64,000 nt of DNA from an uncultured Pelagibacteraceae bacterium (GTDB taxonomy: Bacteria; Pseudomonadota; Alphaproteobacteria; Pelagibacterales; Pelagibacteraceae). Both the position numbers and the translations under genes were made by a program. Below are positions 19,059 to 28,084 of this stretch, one piece after another (the stretch's first letter is position 1; every line of letters starts with the position of its first letter). Under the pieces are notes generated by a model. It worked only from the letters and a program-made list of their open reading frames with translations. It was not told the DNA's origin and made no database searches. The stretch is taken from assembly GCA_902581585.1 (NCBI GenBank), contig CACHPB010000001.1, positions 186,001-250,000 of the forward strand. Direction: 5' to 3'.

Positions 19059-19958
19059 ATGAGCATCTCTAGATCTGAAAGTAATTTCTATAAAAAGAAT
19101 GGCTATTTATTAAAAGATGAGCTTATTTCAAAGAATGACATCAAAAAGTTAAATGTTCTTATTAAAAAGATCATTACCAAGGAGAAGAAAAGCAAAAAAA
19201 AAATAAAAGATCAGGGTGGAAGACAAAGTTATGATAATTATCACTTTGTATTCAACAGTAACTCATCAAAAAATAAAGAAATATTAAGACTTAATAATCC
19301 TCAAAATAATAATAAATTATTTTATGATTTATCAAGGAATAAAAAAATTATTGATATCGTTAAAAAATTAATTGGAGGAACGGTAAGATTTCATCTTGGA
19401 AAATTAAACTTTAAATTACCAAATAAGAAAATGGGAAGTTTAGTCGAGTGGCATCAGGATTTTGCCTTTTATCCACATACAAATGATGATTTGATTACTG
19501 TAGGAATTTATCTTGAAGATTGTTATGAAAAAAATGGTCCTTTAAAGGTTATTAAAGGTTCTCATAAAAAAGAGCTATTTAGTCATCATAGTAAAGATAA
19601 TTATTTTGTAGGAAAAATTAATACTAAAAAAAATAAGATTAATTTAAAAAAATCAGTTTCTTTAACTGGAAAAGCAGGATCTGTTGCTTTTTTTCATTGC
19701 CGAACAATTCATGGTTCAGGGTTAAATCATACTAATGGGTCAAGACCTTTAATATTATTTGGCTATAGAGCATGTGACGCATGGCCTATTATTAATGATG
19801 GTAATCCTCATCCAGAAACAAACTTTGAAAATTATGATAAAAATATTATTTATGGAAAAAAATCAATTGTTCCAAGGTGTACCAATATACCTGTGATCAT
19901 TCCACTCCCTAAAAAGAAACATTATGTATCAATTTATCAACTTCAGAAAAATAAATAA
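19059..19958 (+). CDS. Phytanoyl-CoA dioxygenase (PhyH)-like oxygenase
   Basis: A 299-residue Fe(II)/2-oxoglutarate oxygenase of the PhyH family. The metal triad is visible as His-x-Asp in WHQDFAFYP and the distal His in FFHCRTIHGSGLNH; the 2-oxoglutarate Arg is likely that of TNGSRPLILFGY. The N terminus is lysine-rich. Marine bacterial PhyH-like proteins act on diverse small molecules, so the substrate is open. It starts 9 bp after azlD, and the next gene begins inside its last 35 bp. Confidence 0.85.
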   Translation: MSISRSESNFYKKNGYLLKDELISKNDIKKLNVLIKKIITKEKKSKKKIKDQGGRQSYDNYHFVFNSNSSKNKEILRLNNPQNNNKLFYDLSRNKKIIDIVKKLIGGTVRFHLGKLNFKLPNKKMGSLVEWHQDFAFYPHTNDDLITVGIYLEDCYEKNGPLKVIKGSHKKELFSHHSKDNYFVGKINTKKNKINLKKSVSLTGKAGSVAFFHCRTIHGSGLNHTNGSRPLILFGYRACDAWPIINDGNPHPETNFENYDKNIIYGKKSIVPRCTNIPVIIPLPKKKHYVSIYQLQKNK

Positions 19959-21699
19959 ATTATTTTTACTAATTTCCTTTTTTTTAGTTCTTTTTGGAAC
20001 AGCTAATTCGATAGAAAGGACAAAAAAAGAAATTAAGATCGGAGTATTTATGGAAGATTTTCAAAAATTTGGAAAGTTCCAAAAAATAAACGATACACCT
20101 GCAGGTATGTTTTCCGATACTGAAAATTCTTTTCATAAAAAGCAGGTAATTGCACAGAAGAAGTTCATTGATACATTCATTACAAGAAAAGGGCAGATGG
20201 AGAAAAATATGGACCAGGTTATTCTTGGAATGGCATACTTTGAGTTTTTTTATATGCAACAATTAAAAGAAAATAAAAAATCTTTAGAAACATTTGAGAA
20301 AAAATATCCCAATATAAATGCTGCTACCAAGAAAAATATTCATAAAATTTATGGATTGAATAAAGCAAGAAAATCAATGAGAGAATCTCTAGGCTTATCA
20401 TTAGAAAATACTCCTAAGGAAGCTATAGAAAGATATTACGTTCTGTATAAACTATTAAACCAAGCTGAAATAAAAATAATCAAATTATCAAAACAAGAAA
20501 AAAATAATTCAAAATTACATACCAAGATTTCTAAAAATATATCTCAGTTAAAAAATATAACTGCCGATAAATTGAATAATAGATTGACAGAAAAAAAATT
20601 TAATAGTGAGTATAAAAAAACTTTCAAAAAACTTTCTAAAAATCTGAAAAAATCTATTTTAATTAAAGATTATGAGCTCTTATCATCTTTTATTATTGAA
20701 ATAGATAAATATAAAAATAGTAATAATTCAGGATTATTGAGTGGATATAAAATCGCAGAATATATTCTTCAAAAAATTAAGAATGATAAAATTACAAAAA
20801 AGTATGAACAAGATCTTTCAAATGCCAAATTTGAAATATTCTCTCAAAATGAATTATCAATTTTAGGTGATATAACAAAATCAATGAAACTTACTAAAAA
20901 TGAGAAGTCTAATGATATTCAGTTACAAATAATGAATCTTGAAAATGGAGGAATACCAGTAAATAGATTTCTTGAAGTTTATCAAGATGAATTAAATGTG
21001 AGACTTGACGATATAAATCTTCAAGTTGCCTCAGCATCTAAAATGAAAGATTGGACATTAAGTGACTGGGCAAATGCTTGGAAAAATCCAATTCCCGAGA
21101 TTATAGTTGATGATGCAGGTATCGAAATAAATCTTTCACCAGAAGAAATTGAATCAATCAAGGCTCAACTAGCAATGAAAAATTTCAAAGAATTATTAGA
21201 TCTAGAGTCTTTTAGTAGTTTGATACAAAATGAAGCTAACATATTTAATGATATAGCAAAAAATTTAGAACTTAATTCTGATTCTTTCAAGTTTTCATTT
21301 ACACTAGATGATTTTGCAAGATCTTTTGGTGATTCTTATGGTTTAGATATAAATAATTATGCAGATCTAACTGATCTAGCAAATGCACAACACAATGCTA
21401 ATTGGTCTGTAGAAGAATATGCAGCAGCTTATCAAGATAATGTTGATATGATAAATGCACTTCAGTCAGGATCATTGAGTTCATTTGATGCTGGAAGATT
21501 AGCTGCTGCAGCAAATACTGGTTTGCAAGAAGTTGCTGACACAATTAGAGCTGCAACAAGCGCAGGTGTCTCAGTTGATTTAGAGGCAACAGCAGAAGGA
21601 CTTGGCTATAGTAGTTTTGCAGATGCGGTAGCTGCCTATAATAAACAGCATGGAACTAATTATTCTGTTGAGGAAGCAAAACAGTCTTTGGGTCAATAA
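19924..21699 (+). CDS. Large exported protein of unknown function
   Basis: I do not recognise this 591-residue protein. It has a hydrophobic segment near residues 13-28 (LFLLISFFLVLFGTANS) that looks like a signal peptide, then a long lysine-rich helical middle of coiled-coil character (residues about 30-330). The C-terminal third is acidic and alanine-rich with short recurring helix-turn motifs (WSVEEYAAAYQ, FADAVAAYNKQ, YSVEEAKQSLG). Composition changes markedly near residue 400, as if two modules were joined. Its ATG is inside the preceding oxygenase gene. It may be a periplasmic scaffold or surface protein, which is inference only. Confidence 0.7.
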   Translation: MYQFINFRKINKLFLLISFFLVLFGTANSIERTKKEIKIGVFMEDFQKFGKFQKINDTPAGMFSDTENSFHKKQVIAQKKFIDTFITRKGQMEKNMDQVILGMAYFEFFYMQQLKENKKSLETFEKKYPNINAATKKNIHKIYGLNKARKSMRESLGLSLENTPKEAIERYYVLYKLLNQAEIKIIKLSKQEKNNSKLHTKISKNISQLKNITADKLNNRLTEKKFNSEYKKTFKKLSKNLKKSILIKDYELLSSFIIEIDKYKNSNNSGLLSGYKIAEYILQKIKNDKITKKYEQDLSNAKFEIFSQNELSILGDITKSMKLTKNEKSNDIQLQIMNLENGGIPVNRFLEVYQDELNVRLDDINLQVASASKMKDWTLSDWANAWKNPIPEIIVDDAGIEINLSPEEIESIKAQLAMKNFKELLDLESFSSLIQNEANIFNDIAKNLELNSDSFKFSFTLDDFARSFGDSYGLDINNYADLTDLANAQHNANWSVEEYAAAYQDNVDMINALQSGSLSSFDAGRLAAAANTGLQEVADTIRAATSAGVSVDLEATAEGLGYSSFADAVAAYNKQHGTNYSVEEAKQSLGQ

Positions 21700-21762
21700 A
21701 AATCAACTAAAAAATAAATCCTAATAGACTTAATATTAGTAATGCTTCCATTCCAACAAACA

Positions 21763-22335
21763 TCAACTTTCCTTTAAAATCGTTTTTTCTTTACAACGTC
21801 TATAAAACTCAGCAAACTTTTCTGAGAAATTTGTTAAATTCCATTTATTTTTAGTAATATCGAAATATTTATTTACTTCAAAATGCAATCCGTTAGTTAA
21901 AGAAATTTCATATTTATCATTCTTTTTTATAAATCCTGTTAGTAATTTTGCATATTTTTGCGTTTCATAACCACCAAGTTCAAATACTACCCAATGAGCT
22001 TTATGGTTTAATATTTTTTCAATATGAATTACTTCCGCATGAAACTCAGTTTCATTTAGAGTTATAGGAAGTTTCTTATTTTCAAATTGATAAATATTTG
22101 AGTCACCTTTAGTTGTTAGAAAGGTAAATAATTGATGAACCTTGTTACAATTTTTATAACTTAATGAAAAAATTAATCTATCTCCATAAAGATATTCACC
22201 ATTTTTAGTTAAATAAATATAGTCTTTATCTCCATCTGCAATTGTCCATCCATCATCTGCTCGAGCATGTGGATGGACAATTAAGAGGATAACAAACGCT
22301 ACTAAATGAAGAAAAAAGAATAATGATAATCTCAC
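21763..22335 (-). CDS. Secreted protein of unknown function
   Basis: A 190-residue product with a clear signal peptide: MRLSL, a hydrophobic run and a cleavage-like HPHARA/DDG site near residue 27. The mature part has a two-cysteine, beta-rich look (Cys near residues 63 and 181) with motifs YIYLTKNGEYLYGDR and HWVVFELGGYE. No family is recognised. It faces the preceding large exported gene, and its upstream 170 bp separate it from the lipoprotein gene on the other strand. Confidence 0.7.
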   Translation of the reverse strand: MRLSLFFFLHLVAFVILLIVHPHARADDGWTIADGDKDYIYLTKNGEYLYGDRLIFSLSYKNCNKVHQLFTFLTTKGDSNIYQFENKKLPITLNETEFHAEVIHIEKILNHKAHWVVFELGGYETQKYAKLLTGFIKKNDKYEISLTNGLHFEVNKYFDITKNKWNLTNFSEKFAEFYRRCKEKTILKES

Positions 22336-22518
22336 GATTCTATTTCTAGAATATTGATTTGTTTTAATTAGGTTCTAATTTCGTTACGAATATGAATAAT
22401 AATCACATTTTAGACACAGATCATTTTAGATATATTTAAGTGAGTTAATAAATTTAGATATATGTCAATTTGATACATAAAAACCTAAATCAAATAATGT
22501 ATAAAATTGACTGTGAGA

Positions 22519-22689
22519 ATGTTTTTAATATTTTTTTTATTGATATTTTCTACGAGTTGTAAATCATCTAAAGAAATAACGGAAAAAAATATTAAATTTT
22601 TAAAAGTTAATTCAAAATGTTTGTTTGAAGGTTTTGAGAGAGATACATATAAATATAAAAAGTGTATAAAAGATAATATGGCCAAATAA
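22519..22689 (+). CDS. Small lipoprotein
   Basis: A 56-residue protein starting at ATG 22519 (in-frame TTG and GTG codons lie just upstream). It consists of a lipoprotein signal peptide, MFLIFFLLIFSTSC, with the lipidated Cys at residue 14, and a short charged tail with two further Cys residues. The next gene starts two bases after the stop. The function is unknown; small lipoproteins of this kind are easy to miss. Confidence 0.6.
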   Translation: MFLIFFLLIFSTSCKSSKEITEKNIKFLKVNSKCLFEGFERDTYKYKKCIKDNMAK

Positions 22690-22690
22690 T

Positions 22691-23134
22691 ATGAGTGCAG
22701 AAATAATTAGTTTTAATTGGAAATGTAAACATACATGGAGAAGAAGTGCCAAAAATACAGCTTGGTGTTTGTTAGGCTGTGCAATTGGTGATTTTGGAAC
22801 TATATTATTTTTTCAAATAACAAAAATTCCTTTCCCAGTTTTAAGTATTATGATTTTAGCAATTATTAATGGACTTATTACGAGTATTATTTTAGAAACT
22901 TTTATTTTAATGAAACAAAATTTTTCATTTCAAAAAGCTTTAAAAACAGCTTTAGGTATGAGCTTTATTTCTATGGTTAGTATGGAAGTTGCAATGAATT
23001 TAACAGATTATGCTTTGACAGGTGGAGCAATACTAACTTGGTGGGTGGTACCAATAATGCTTGCAGTAGGATTTGTTACTCCTTGGCCTTATAATTATTG
23101 GAGACTAAAAAAGCATAATCAAGCCTGTCATTAA
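22691..23134 (+). CDS. DUF4396-like membrane protein
   Basis: A 147-residue protein with about four transmembrane helices. The stretch RRSAKNTAWCLLGCAIGDFG, together with the later NLTDYALTGG and WWVVPIMLAVGFVTPWPYNYWR motifs, matches the DUF4396 pattern as I know it. Members are uncharacterised inner-membrane proteins, some fused to metal-related domains; a cysteine-histidine rich C-terminus (KKHNQACH) is compatible with metal binding but proves nothing. It lies in a short run with the lipoprotein and DUF4149-like genes. Confidence 0.75.
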   Translation: MSAEIISFNWKCKHTWRRSAKNTAWCLLGCAIGDFGTILFFQITKIPFPVLSIMILAIINGLITSIILETFILMKQNFSFQKALKTALGMSFISMVSMEVAMNLTDYALTGGAILTWWVVPIMLAVGFVTPWPYNYWRLKKHNQACH

Positions 23135-23145
23135 GAAATTTAATT

Positions 23146-23535
23146 ATGGTTGATCAAATCAGCATTTATCTAATATCTATGATTTTAGGGATTATGCTTT
23201 TTTTTTCATTTGTTATTGCGCCTGTTGTATTCACCACATTAGATGAGCAAAATGCTCGAAAATTTATAAGACGAATATTTCCATTTTATTATAATGTTAA
23301 TTTAGGGTTAAGTTTTTTTGTTCTGTTAACATTTTTATTTTTAAGAAAGTTAGGAATTGATTTTTATTTAATTATAGCAACAATAATCTTATTTGCTGCA
23401 TCAAACTATTTATTAATGCCTTTAATCAATAAATATAGAGATGAAAAAGAAGATAAAAAATTCAAGTATTCTCACTTTCTTTCCGTAGTTATTAACTTTA
23501 TACAAATGATTTTTTTAGTACTTTTACTAATATAA
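23146..23535 (+). CDS. DUF4149-like membrane protein
   Basis: A 129-residue protein with four hydrophobic helices, resembling DUF4149 (TMEM205-like) membrane proteins: FSFVIAPVVFTTLDEQNARKF, the FPFYYNVN motif near residue 48 and a terminal helix rich in Leu and Ile. The function is unknown. It begins 11 bp after the DUF4396-like gene and ends 1 bp from the convergent glycosyltransferase gene, so transcription must end within coding sequence. Confidence 0.7.
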   Translation: MVDQISIYLISMILGIMLFFSFVIAPVVFTTLDEQNARKFIRRIFPFYYNVNLGLSFFVLLTFLFLRKLGIDFYLIIATIILFAASNYLLMPLINKYRDEKEDKKFKYSHFLSVVINFIQMIFLVLLLI

Positions 23536-23536
23536 A

Positions 23537-24757
23537 TTAAATATATCGCATATTATCTTCATTTACTGCTTTTTTTAATCTTTCTAAAAAATCTGGTATT
23601 GCACTTTTAACTCTACTCCATGTTGGAATGAAAGGCGTATCCATTGGGTTTTGATAAAAAGCTTCACCAGCCTTCATAATGTTGGCAGCAAATAATTCTA
23701 CTGTTTTTTCCTCTGTATGTGAGTCAAATTTTAATCCATTCATCTGAGCGTCATTTCTATAAGCATCAATTAAATCTAGTGCTGCTCTGTAGTAGGTTGC
23801 TTTTAAAGATCTAAATTGTTCTTTACTAAATGAGTGACCTTGAGTGGCTAATTTTTTTATAAAAGTTTTGATGATGTCAATTGACATTCTAGATAAACCA
23901 TGATTTTCATCATTTAAAGATAGATTTTGATGTTTGTGATCATAGGTATCTGCTAAATCTACCTGACATATATTTTGAGGAGAAAAATTTCTTTGCATCT
24001 CAGACAAAATTCCGATTTCTATACCCCAGTCTGATGAAATTCGTAATTCAGGTAAAATATTTCTTCTAAATGAAAATTCGCCTGCTAGAGGATATTTAAA
24101 AGATTTCATAAAGTTTAAGTAATCGCTATTTCCTATAGTTTTCTCCAATGCGTTTAATAAAGGAAATACTAGTAATCTTGCCACTCTTCCATTCATTTTA
24201 TAATCTGCTACACGAGGGTAGTATCCTTTGCAAAATTCAAAATTAAACAATGGATTTACAACAGGATAGAACAGTTTAGCCAACATTCTTCTGTCGTATG
24301 TCTTAATATCACAATCGTGCAAAGCAACAGATCTTGCACTATCTCTTGCTATAGACATACCAATGCAATACCAAACATTTCTACCTTTACCATACTCATT
24401 TGGAGCAAGACCTAATTTTTTTAATTCTTTGTCTAATTTTTTAAGATTAGGTCCATCGTTCCAAAGGATAGTAAAAGGTGTCTCTAATTTTTCAAAAAAA
24501 TTCCATGCTTTCCTTGCTTGACCTTCAGTTGCTTGATCTAAACCAATTATTATATGATTTAGATAATTTGTTTTGCTTATTTCACTAACTATTTTTGGTA
24601 ACGCATCTCCATTTAATTCAGAATAAAGGCAAGGTAAAATTAGCTCCATTTTTCTTTCCTTAGAAAACTTTAGCAAATCTTTTTCTAAATCACTGGTAGT
24701 CTTCGTACCAAAGTCATGAAGAGTAGAAATAGTCCCATCCTGATAAAAATCACTCAT
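23537..24757 (-). CDS. Glucosyl-3-phosphoglycerate synthase-like glycosyltransferase
   Basis: A 406-residue GT-A glycosyltransferase. The N-terminal half contains ELILPCLYSELNGDALPKI, the ATEGQARKAWNFF region and the metal-binding D-x-D within ALHDCDIKTYDRR. This layout and the FEFCKGYYPRVADYKMNGRVARL motif match glucosyl- or mannosyl-3-phosphoglycerate synthases. The product would join a nucleotide sugar to 3-phosphoglycerate. A phosphatase of the matching family lies immediately upstream in the same operon (20-bp gap), supporting synthesis of glucosylglycerate or mannosylglycerate, a marine compatible solute. Glucose versus mannose cannot be decided here. Confidence 0.82.
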   Translation of the reverse strand: MSDFYQDGTISTLHDFGTKTTSDLEKDLLKFSKERKMELILPCLYSELNGDALPKIVSEISKTNYLNHIIIGLDQATEGQARKAWNFFEKLETPFTILWNDGPNLKKLDKELKKLGLAPNEYGKGRNVWYCIGMSIARDSARSVALHDCDIKTYDRRMLAKLFYPVVNPLFNFEFCKGYYPRVADYKMNGRVARLLVFPLLNALEKTIGNSDYLNFMKSFKYPLAGEFSFRRNILPELRISSDWGIEIGILSEMQRNFSPQNICQVDLADTYDHKHQNLSLNDENHGLSRMSIDIIKTFIKKLATQGHSFSKEQFRSLKATYYRAALDLIDAYRNDAQMNGLKFDSHTEEKTVELFAANIMKAGEAFYQNPMDTPFIPTWSRVKSAIPDFLERLKKAVNEDNMRYI

Positions 24758-24777
24758 AAATATAATGTATAGTTAAC

Positions 24778-25575
24778 TTATATTTTTTGTAGAGCTGTTT
24801 TGATCACATCAGACCATCCCATAGGAGATAGCTTCGTTGATTTGATTAAATTATCAATATTTAAGGTCGAACTATCAAAATTATCATTCTTGACCAAACA
24901 GGGGTAATCGGCCTGTTTTAGCATTTCTATGTCATTCTCATTGTCTCCAACACCAATTGTTACTAACTCTTTATCAAATTCTTCTTTAATAATTTGAAGA
25001 GCTTTTGACATTGCATTTGCTTTATTAGTATTATCACATATATTCATAATTCTACCTCCTGTCTGAACTGATAAGCCCATATTATTTATATTTTCTATTA
25101 AAATATTTTTTTCGATTTCAGTACCTTCAAAGAGAATAGGTATAGAATGCATTCTCTTAGTTGCTAGTAACAATTGATCAAATTTTAAACCAAAAATTTT
25201 TTCTTGTTTTTTTTTTTCTAATTTTAAAATAAGTGTAATTTTTTTTTTTAAATCTAAAGATATATTATCATTATAAATTTTATAAATTTCATTTACAGGT
25301 CTACTAATTGATATCTTGCTTGGAAAGTTTTTATTTATCAAATTTAATCCATGAATCGAGGATCCATTTTCTGATATAAAACATAAATTTAATTTGCTTT
25401 TTCTATTAAAATCTAACAATTCAGCCTCAGTTTTACTGGAGTTTGGGATTATGATAACGCCACTAGAAATTAATTTTTTGATGTAGTCCTTAATTACATC
25501 AAATTTAAAAGTTTTATTATCCAAAAGTGAGCCATCTAAATCAGTGAAAATTATGATATTTTTTTTATTTTTCAT
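24778..25575 (-). CDS. HAD phosphatase, mannosyl/glucosyl-3-phosphoglycerate phosphatase type
   Basis: A 265-residue HAD-superfamily (Cof type) phosphatase. Motif I is FTDLDGSLLD, motif II is IIPNSSKTEAE, and motif IV is GVGDNENDIEML; the cap lies between. This arrangement fits mannosyl-3-phosphoglycerate phosphatase (MpgP) and close relatives. It would dephosphorylate the product of the synthase encoded next (minus strand), completing solute synthesis. Its start is 92 bp from the divergent radical-SAM gene, so both promoters likely sit there. Confidence 0.85.
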   Translation of the reverse strand: MKNKKNIIIFTDLDGSLLDNKTFKFDVIKDYIKKLISSGVIIIPNSSKTEAELLDFNRKSKLNLCFISENGSSIHGLNLINKNFPSKISISRPVNEIYKIYNDNISLDLKKKITLILKLEKKKQEKIFGLKFDQLLLATKRMHSIPILFEGTEIEKNILIENINNMGLSVQTGGRIMNICDNTNKANAMSKALQIIKEEFDKELVTIGVGDNENDIEMLKQADYPCLVKNDNFDSSTLNIDNLIKSTKLSPMGWSDVIKTALQKI

Positions 25576-25667
25576 AAAGTAAATATTAGCATAAATACTT
25601 GCTAAAATAACTTATGCTATCAGATAATCATAATGTATTATAAACAATTAATAATTTTTTAATAACA

Positions 25668-27158
25668 ATGAATGAAGTTGATATTATAGTTCCTCCAGTT
25701 ATCAATCATAATTTGGATCCTCATACGGGAATACCTTTCCTGCCTCACATGGCTGGATATCTAGCATCAAGTATAAATAAGATAGGATATGAAGTTAATG
25801 TTATCGACTCCTTTGGGATAAATTCTAAAGAAATAAAAAGGTATGGAAGTTTCTTAATGATCGGTTTAGGTCCTGATAAAATAACTGAAAAAATTAATCC
25901 TAAATCAAAAATATGTTTCATATATTGTAAAGTAATAGAAGATCTATTTGGTGTAGAAAAAGTTATAGAAAAAATTAAAGAAAAATACCCAGAAAAAAAA
26001 ATTTGTCTTTTCGAAAATATTCAAACTACTAACTCATTTTCTTTAAAAAAAATTATAAATTATCTTTTTAATAAAGGTTGTGATTTTGCTATATTTGGTG
26101 AACCTGAAAATAAAATAAAAAATTTTTTAGAAAATTTAGATTCTCAAGAATTTTTAAGCAAAATACCAGGTATTGCCTTTAAAATTAAAGATCAAATAAA
26201 AGTCAATGATGATGAAGAATATAATAAAAATTTAGATGATATTCCATTTCCATTATGGGAGAAATTTGACATGACGGGATATTGGTCTGCTGGATACTCT
26301 CATGCACCAGTAAAAAAAAATAAGAAATTTCTTCCTATAATATCTTCTAGAGGTTGCCCTTATAGATGTAAATTTTGTGTTTCACCAACATTAAATCCGA
26401 TTTGGAGAAAAAGATCTGCTTCAAATGTTGTAAATGAAATGGAATATTTTAACAAAAAAATGGGTGTAACTGATTTTCATATTTCAGATCTAGATCCAAC
26501 CGTAAATGAAAAAAGAATAATAAATATTGCTGAAGAAATAATTAAAAGAAAATTAAAAATTGAATGGAAGTTATCACAAGGAACAAAAGTTGAAACAATA
26601 AAAAATTTATCCTCTCTAGAAATAATGAAAGAGTCAGGTTTAAGTTTTTTTTCATTTTCTCCAGAAAGTGGATCGATAGATCTTATGAAAAAACTTAATA
26701 AACCTTTTGATTATGAGCATGGAATAAAAATTACAAAACATCTTAACAAATTGAATATTCCAACACAGGCATGTTTTATAGCTGGAACTCCTCCAGAAAA
26801 AAAAATAGATAGAAACCTTTCTTTAAAATACATGAAAAGATTAGCAAGAGAAGGTATAGATGAAATTGCTGTGTTTATATATTCTCCAATACCAGGATCT
26901 TTTTTTGCTGACAAAATAGGAGGTTTCAAACATTATTCCGAATTAAGCAGATCTCCCACATGGAGGGAGGATTATAAAGAGATTAACAACTACAGATATA
27001 AAATGTATATCTTATTTTTTTTATACAAAGTTATTTATCATCCCAAAAAAATTTTTCTTAATTTTTCAAATTTAATTTCAAGAAATTTTAAGACAAAACT
27101 TGAAATGTCAATATATAAGTATTTTAAACTAAGATTTATGAATTTATTTTATAAATGA
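25668..27158 (+). CDS. B12-binding-domain radical SAM protein
   Basis: A 496-residue protein of the cobalamin-binding radical SAM class (BchE/HpnP-like). The N-terminal 180 residues have the opening IIVPPVINHNLDPHTGIPF and look like a divergent B12-binding domain; the usual D-x-H-x-x-G motif is not obvious. The radical SAM core has the cluster cysteines C230, C234 and C237 (GCPYRCKFC), with FSPESGS and ACFIAGTPPE after it. Likely reactions include methylation or ring chemistry on a lipid-like substrate. It precedes a UbiA-family gene that starts 4 bp before its stop, so the two are probably functionally linked. Confidence 0.85.
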   Translation: MNEVDIIVPPVINHNLDPHTGIPFLPHMAGYLASSINKIGYEVNVIDSFGINSKEIKRYGSFLMIGLGPDKITEKINPKSKICFIYCKVIEDLFGVEKVIEKIKEKYPEKKICLFENIQTTNSFSLKKIINYLFNKGCDFAIFGEPENKIKNFLENLDSQEFLSKIPGIAFKIKDQIKVNDDEEYNKNLDDIPFPLWEKFDMTGYWSAGYSHAPVKKNKKFLPIISSRGCPYRCKFCVSPTLNPIWRKRSASNVVNEMEYFNKKMGVTDFHISDLDPTVNEKRIINIAEEIIKRKLKIEWKLSQGTKVETIKNLSSLEIMKESGLSFFSFSPESGSIDLMKKLNKPFDYEHGIKITKHLNKLNIPTQACFIAGTPPEKKIDRNLSLKYMKRLAREGIDEIAVFIYSPIPGSFFADKIGGFKHYSELSRSPTWREDYKEINNYRYKMYILFFLYKVIYHPKKIFLNFSNLISRNFKTKLEMSIYKYFKLRFMNLFYK

Positions 27159-28078
27159 AATTGCTAGATTATTGGAGAATATCAAGACCTGATAATATTA
27201 CAAAACATGTATTTATAATACCAGGAATTTTTTTAGCATTAATTTATCAACCTTTCCAAATTGAACATCTTCAAAGTATATTTATAGGAATTTTAAGCTC
27301 TGTATTAGCAGCATCAGCAAATTATACTATCAATGAATTTATTGATCATAAAACAGATAAATATCATCCTTTAAAAAAAAATAGAACTCTAAATAAAATC
27401 AATGTTGATAAAAAAAAAATTATTGTTTTTTATTTTTTTTTGGTAATTTTTTCTATTTCATTAGCCACAAGTATAAATAAATACTTTACCTACACAGTCT
27501 TAACTTTTTTATTCTCAGGAATTATATATAACATTGAACCTTTTAAATTTAAAAACGTAGTTTATCTAGATATATTAAATGAAGCATTAAATAATCCTAT
27601 AAGGCTGTTTTTAGGATGGTATATGATATTCTCAGATTTATCTTTAATACCCCCAGCTAGCTTTATCTTATTTTATTTTTTTGTCGGCGCTTTTTTAATG
27701 ACCTCTAAAAGACTATCAGAAGTTATATTTTTTAAAAAATTTGGAAATATTAGATCTTTAATAAAATATAGACCAAACTATAAATATTATGATCAAACAA
27801 ATTTAACCATTGCTGCAGTTTTCTTTTTAATGTTAATTTCGTTTAATTCTGCAATTTTTTTAATTAAATATAGAATTGAGTTAATTTTAATTTATCCAGT
27901 CATAACCGTCTTGTTCACATTATATTTTTTCATGACTATCAAGTCCCCTGAAAAAGGTGTATTTCCCGAAAAAGTGTACTTAGATAAATCTATTTTAATA
28001 CTTACATTAATATCTTTTATGCTGTTTTTTATTTTATATAATTTTGATATTAATTTTTTAAAACTTTTAGTTGAATAA
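27155..28078 (+). CDS. UbiA-family prenyltransferase
   Basis: A 307-residue polytopic protein with eight or nine hydrophobic helices. The first Asp-rich motif of UbiA enzymes is clear in NEFIDHKTDKYHPLK (N-x-x-x-D-x-x-x-D); a second Asp/Glu-containing region follows near EALNNPIRLFLGW. The pattern near the start (YWRISRPDNITKHVFIIPG) recalls decaprenyl-phosphate phosphoribosyltransferase-like members. These enzymes transfer a polyprenyl group or join sugar phosphate to polyprenyl phosphate. Its ATG overlaps the radical SAM stop by 4 bp and a methyltransferase follows 6 bp later. Confidence 0.8.
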   Translation: MKLLDYWRISRPDNITKHVFIIPGIFLALIYQPFQIEHLQSIFIGILSSVLAASANYTINEFIDHKTDKYHPLKKNRTLNKINVDKKKIIVFYFFLVIFSISLATSINKYFTYTVLTFLFSGIIYNIEPFKFKNVVYLDILNEALNNPIRLFLGWYMIFSDLSLIPPASFILFYFFVGAFLMTSKRLSEVIFFKKFGNIRSLIKYRPNYKYYDQTNLTIAAVFFLMLISFNSAIFLIKYRIELILIYPVITVLFTLYFFMTIKSPEKGVFPEKVYLDKSILILTLISFMLFFILYNFDINFLKLLVE

Positions 28079-28084
28079 TAATTT

